DNA of 64,000 nucleotides, taken from Streptomyces tauricus (GTDB lineage Bacteria; Actinomycetota; Actinomycetes; Streptomycetales; Streptomycetaceae). Shown in pieces: positions 63,104-64,000 of the stretch. Where the stretch lies: the NCBI RefSeq assembly GCF_014650955.1, contig NZ_BMVY01000001.1, positions 62,001 to 126,000 of the forward strand, given 5' to 3'. Each line of letters begins with the position of its first letter. Within the stretch, counting starts at the first letter, position 1. Made by a program: the position numbers and the translations under genes. Under the pieces are notes generated by a model. That model made no database searches, had not been told where the DNA came from, and was given only the letters and a program-made list of their open reading frames with translations.

Positions 63104-64000
63104 CCGTCGGAGCCGCGCTCAAGCCTGATGTCGACGGCGAGGGGGAGGTGGTCGCTGCCGGTGGCGGGCAGGGTCCGTACGTTCGTCACGGTGGCCGAGC
63201 GGGCCAGGACCTGGTCGATCCGGGACACGGGGAAGGAAGCCGGCCAGCTGAAGGCGAAGGCCTGCCGCGCCGAGTCCGTACGGTCCATCCGTGAGGTCAC
63301 CGGATCCAGACCCCGGTCGTCCAGGGTGCTGTTGAGGTCACCGAGCAGGATCACCCTGTCCAGCCTCTCGGTGGCGAGGGCATCTCCCAGCAGGCCGGCG
63401 CTCTCGTCCCGCGCACCGGAACCGAGACCGTTCCAGCCGAGGCGGACCGAGGGCAGGTGGGCGACGTACACCGCGATGTCGCCCCACGGAGTGCGGGCCG
63501 TGGACCGCATCCCGCGGCTCCAGCCCTCCTCGATCGCGGCCGGTCTGATGTCCACCCGGCGAACGTCCGACAGGGGATGCCTCGACCAGAGTCCGACCGT
63601 TCCCTCGACCGCGTGGTGGGGGTAGTCCGGTGCCAGGGCCTTCTCGTAGGCAGGCAACGCGTCGGGGGTCAGCTCTTCCAGGGCGACGAGATCCGGTGCG
63701 GTCTCGATCAGGGCGGCCGCGGTGCCCGCGGGATCGGTGTTCACATCACTGACGTTGTGCTGGACCGCCGTGAGGTCGTGTGCGCCGCGGTCCTCGGGCA
63801 GGAGGCGTCCGCCGAACGACAGCCCCCACACGGCCGTCGGCAGCACCAGGGCCACCAGCGCGCTGGCCGAGCGGCGCAGCAGGGCGAGAAGCAGCAACAG
63901 GAGTACGGCCATACCGAGCCAGGGCAGGAACGTCTCCAGCAGGCTGCCGAAGCGGCCCACCGTATTGGGCACGACCGAGTGGAAGGCCAGCAGGGCGGCG
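63085..64000 (-). CDS. membrane-anchored endonuclease/exonuclease/phosphatase family protein (5' end outside window)
   Basis: The visible 305 codons show N-terminal hydrophobic helices (FLPWLGMAVLLLLLLALLRR, ALVALVLPTAVWGLSFGG) and then an exo/endonuclease/phosphatase domain. AVQHNVSDVN carries the Asn, ALEELTP the catalytic Glu, VAHLPSVRLG, ILLGDLNSTLDD the GDLN motif, and GSDHLPL the final SDH. The frame continues to the window edge with a further hydrophobic segment, so the gene starts outside. Relatives are extracytoplasmic phosphodiesterases in actinobacteria. The 3' end converges on the DUF6745 gene. Confidence 0.85.
   Translation of the reverse strand, partial: AALLAFHSVVPNTVGRFGSLLETFLPWLGMAVLLLLLLALLRRSASALVALVLPTAVWGLSFGGRLLPEDRGAHDLTAVQHNVSDVNTDPAGTAAALIETAPDLVALEELTPDALPAYEKALAPDYPHHAVEGTVGLWSRHPLSDVRRVDIRPAAIEEGWSRGMRSTARTPWGDIAVYVAHLPSVRLGWNGLGSGARDESAGLLGDALATERLDRVILLGDLNSTLDDRGLDPVTSRMDRTDSARQAFAFSWPASFPVSRIDQVLARSATVTNVRTLPATGSDHLPLAVDIRLERGSDGSPPPP

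Overview
The window is high-GC actinobacterial DNA, most likely from a Streptomyces chromosome. The reasons are strong G/C third-position bias, GTG and TTG starts, many ATGA/GTGA stop-start overlaps, Tat-dependent secreted glycosidases, SARP/AfsR-type regulators and partner-switch (anti-sigma/STAS) proteins. It is about 45 genes of accessory metabolism and regulation. I see no rRNA, tRNA, CRISPR array, transposase or phage gene.

1-10.6 kb: the tail of a SAM methyltransferase gene, then a leftward operon coxM-coxS-coxL-xdhC(coxF)-moxR(coxD)-vwa(coxE) with divergent lysR and coxG. CoxL carries the form I carbon monoxide dehydrogenase signature AYACSFR with Cys389 and Glu760 in the expected places, so this reads as true aerobic CO oxidation. 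Two matching inverted repeats, one between coxM and lysR and one before coxG, look like the LysR operator.

10.6-19 kb: a DUF4360 secreted protein, then a leftward three-gene unit encoding a PknG-like kinase with TPRs, a four-helix membrane protein and a solute-binding lipoprotein with no permease. It resembles the GlnH-GlnX-PknG nutrient-sensing module. Next come a cupin, a metallophosphoesterase and a 72-bp tandem intergenic repeat.

19-25.4 kb: divergent RidA and a cupin-thioesterase-CoA ligase-monooxygenase/reductase operon, which reads as CoA-dependent aerobic catabolism of 2-aminobenzoate or a related aromatic acid. 25.4-27 kb: a PPOX-type flavin/F420 protein and a second SAM methyltransferase.

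27-41 kb: secreted GH127, GH106-like and GH78 enzymes in one operon behind a promoter with two LacI-type operator-like sites (plant arabinan/rhamnogalacturonan use), then a long-form GAPDH and a secreted discoidin plus beta-helix protein.

41.5-50.6 kb: a SARP-NB-ARC-TPR regulator, a divergent pair of unknown genes, a second NB-ARC-TPR protein and a class V aminotransferase. A five-fold CGTACG array with exact 12-bp spacing lies upstream of the SARP gene.

50.6-55.8 kb: stress and membrane functions (YihY, SRPBCC, haloacetate-dehalogenase-like hydrolase, MEDS/HATPase plus STAS partner-switch pair, zinc ribbon, small secreted protein).

55.9-61.3 kb: an intact STM4011-STM4015-type operon (two radical SAM proteins, an alkaline-phosphatase-superfamily hydrolase, an ATP-grasp-like protein and an LRR protein). 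To my knowledge its function is unknown, and it is the best candidate for an undescribed system. Divergent from it are a short unknown gene and a DUF6745 gene. The window ends inside a membrane-anchored endonuclease/exonuclease/phosphatase gene.
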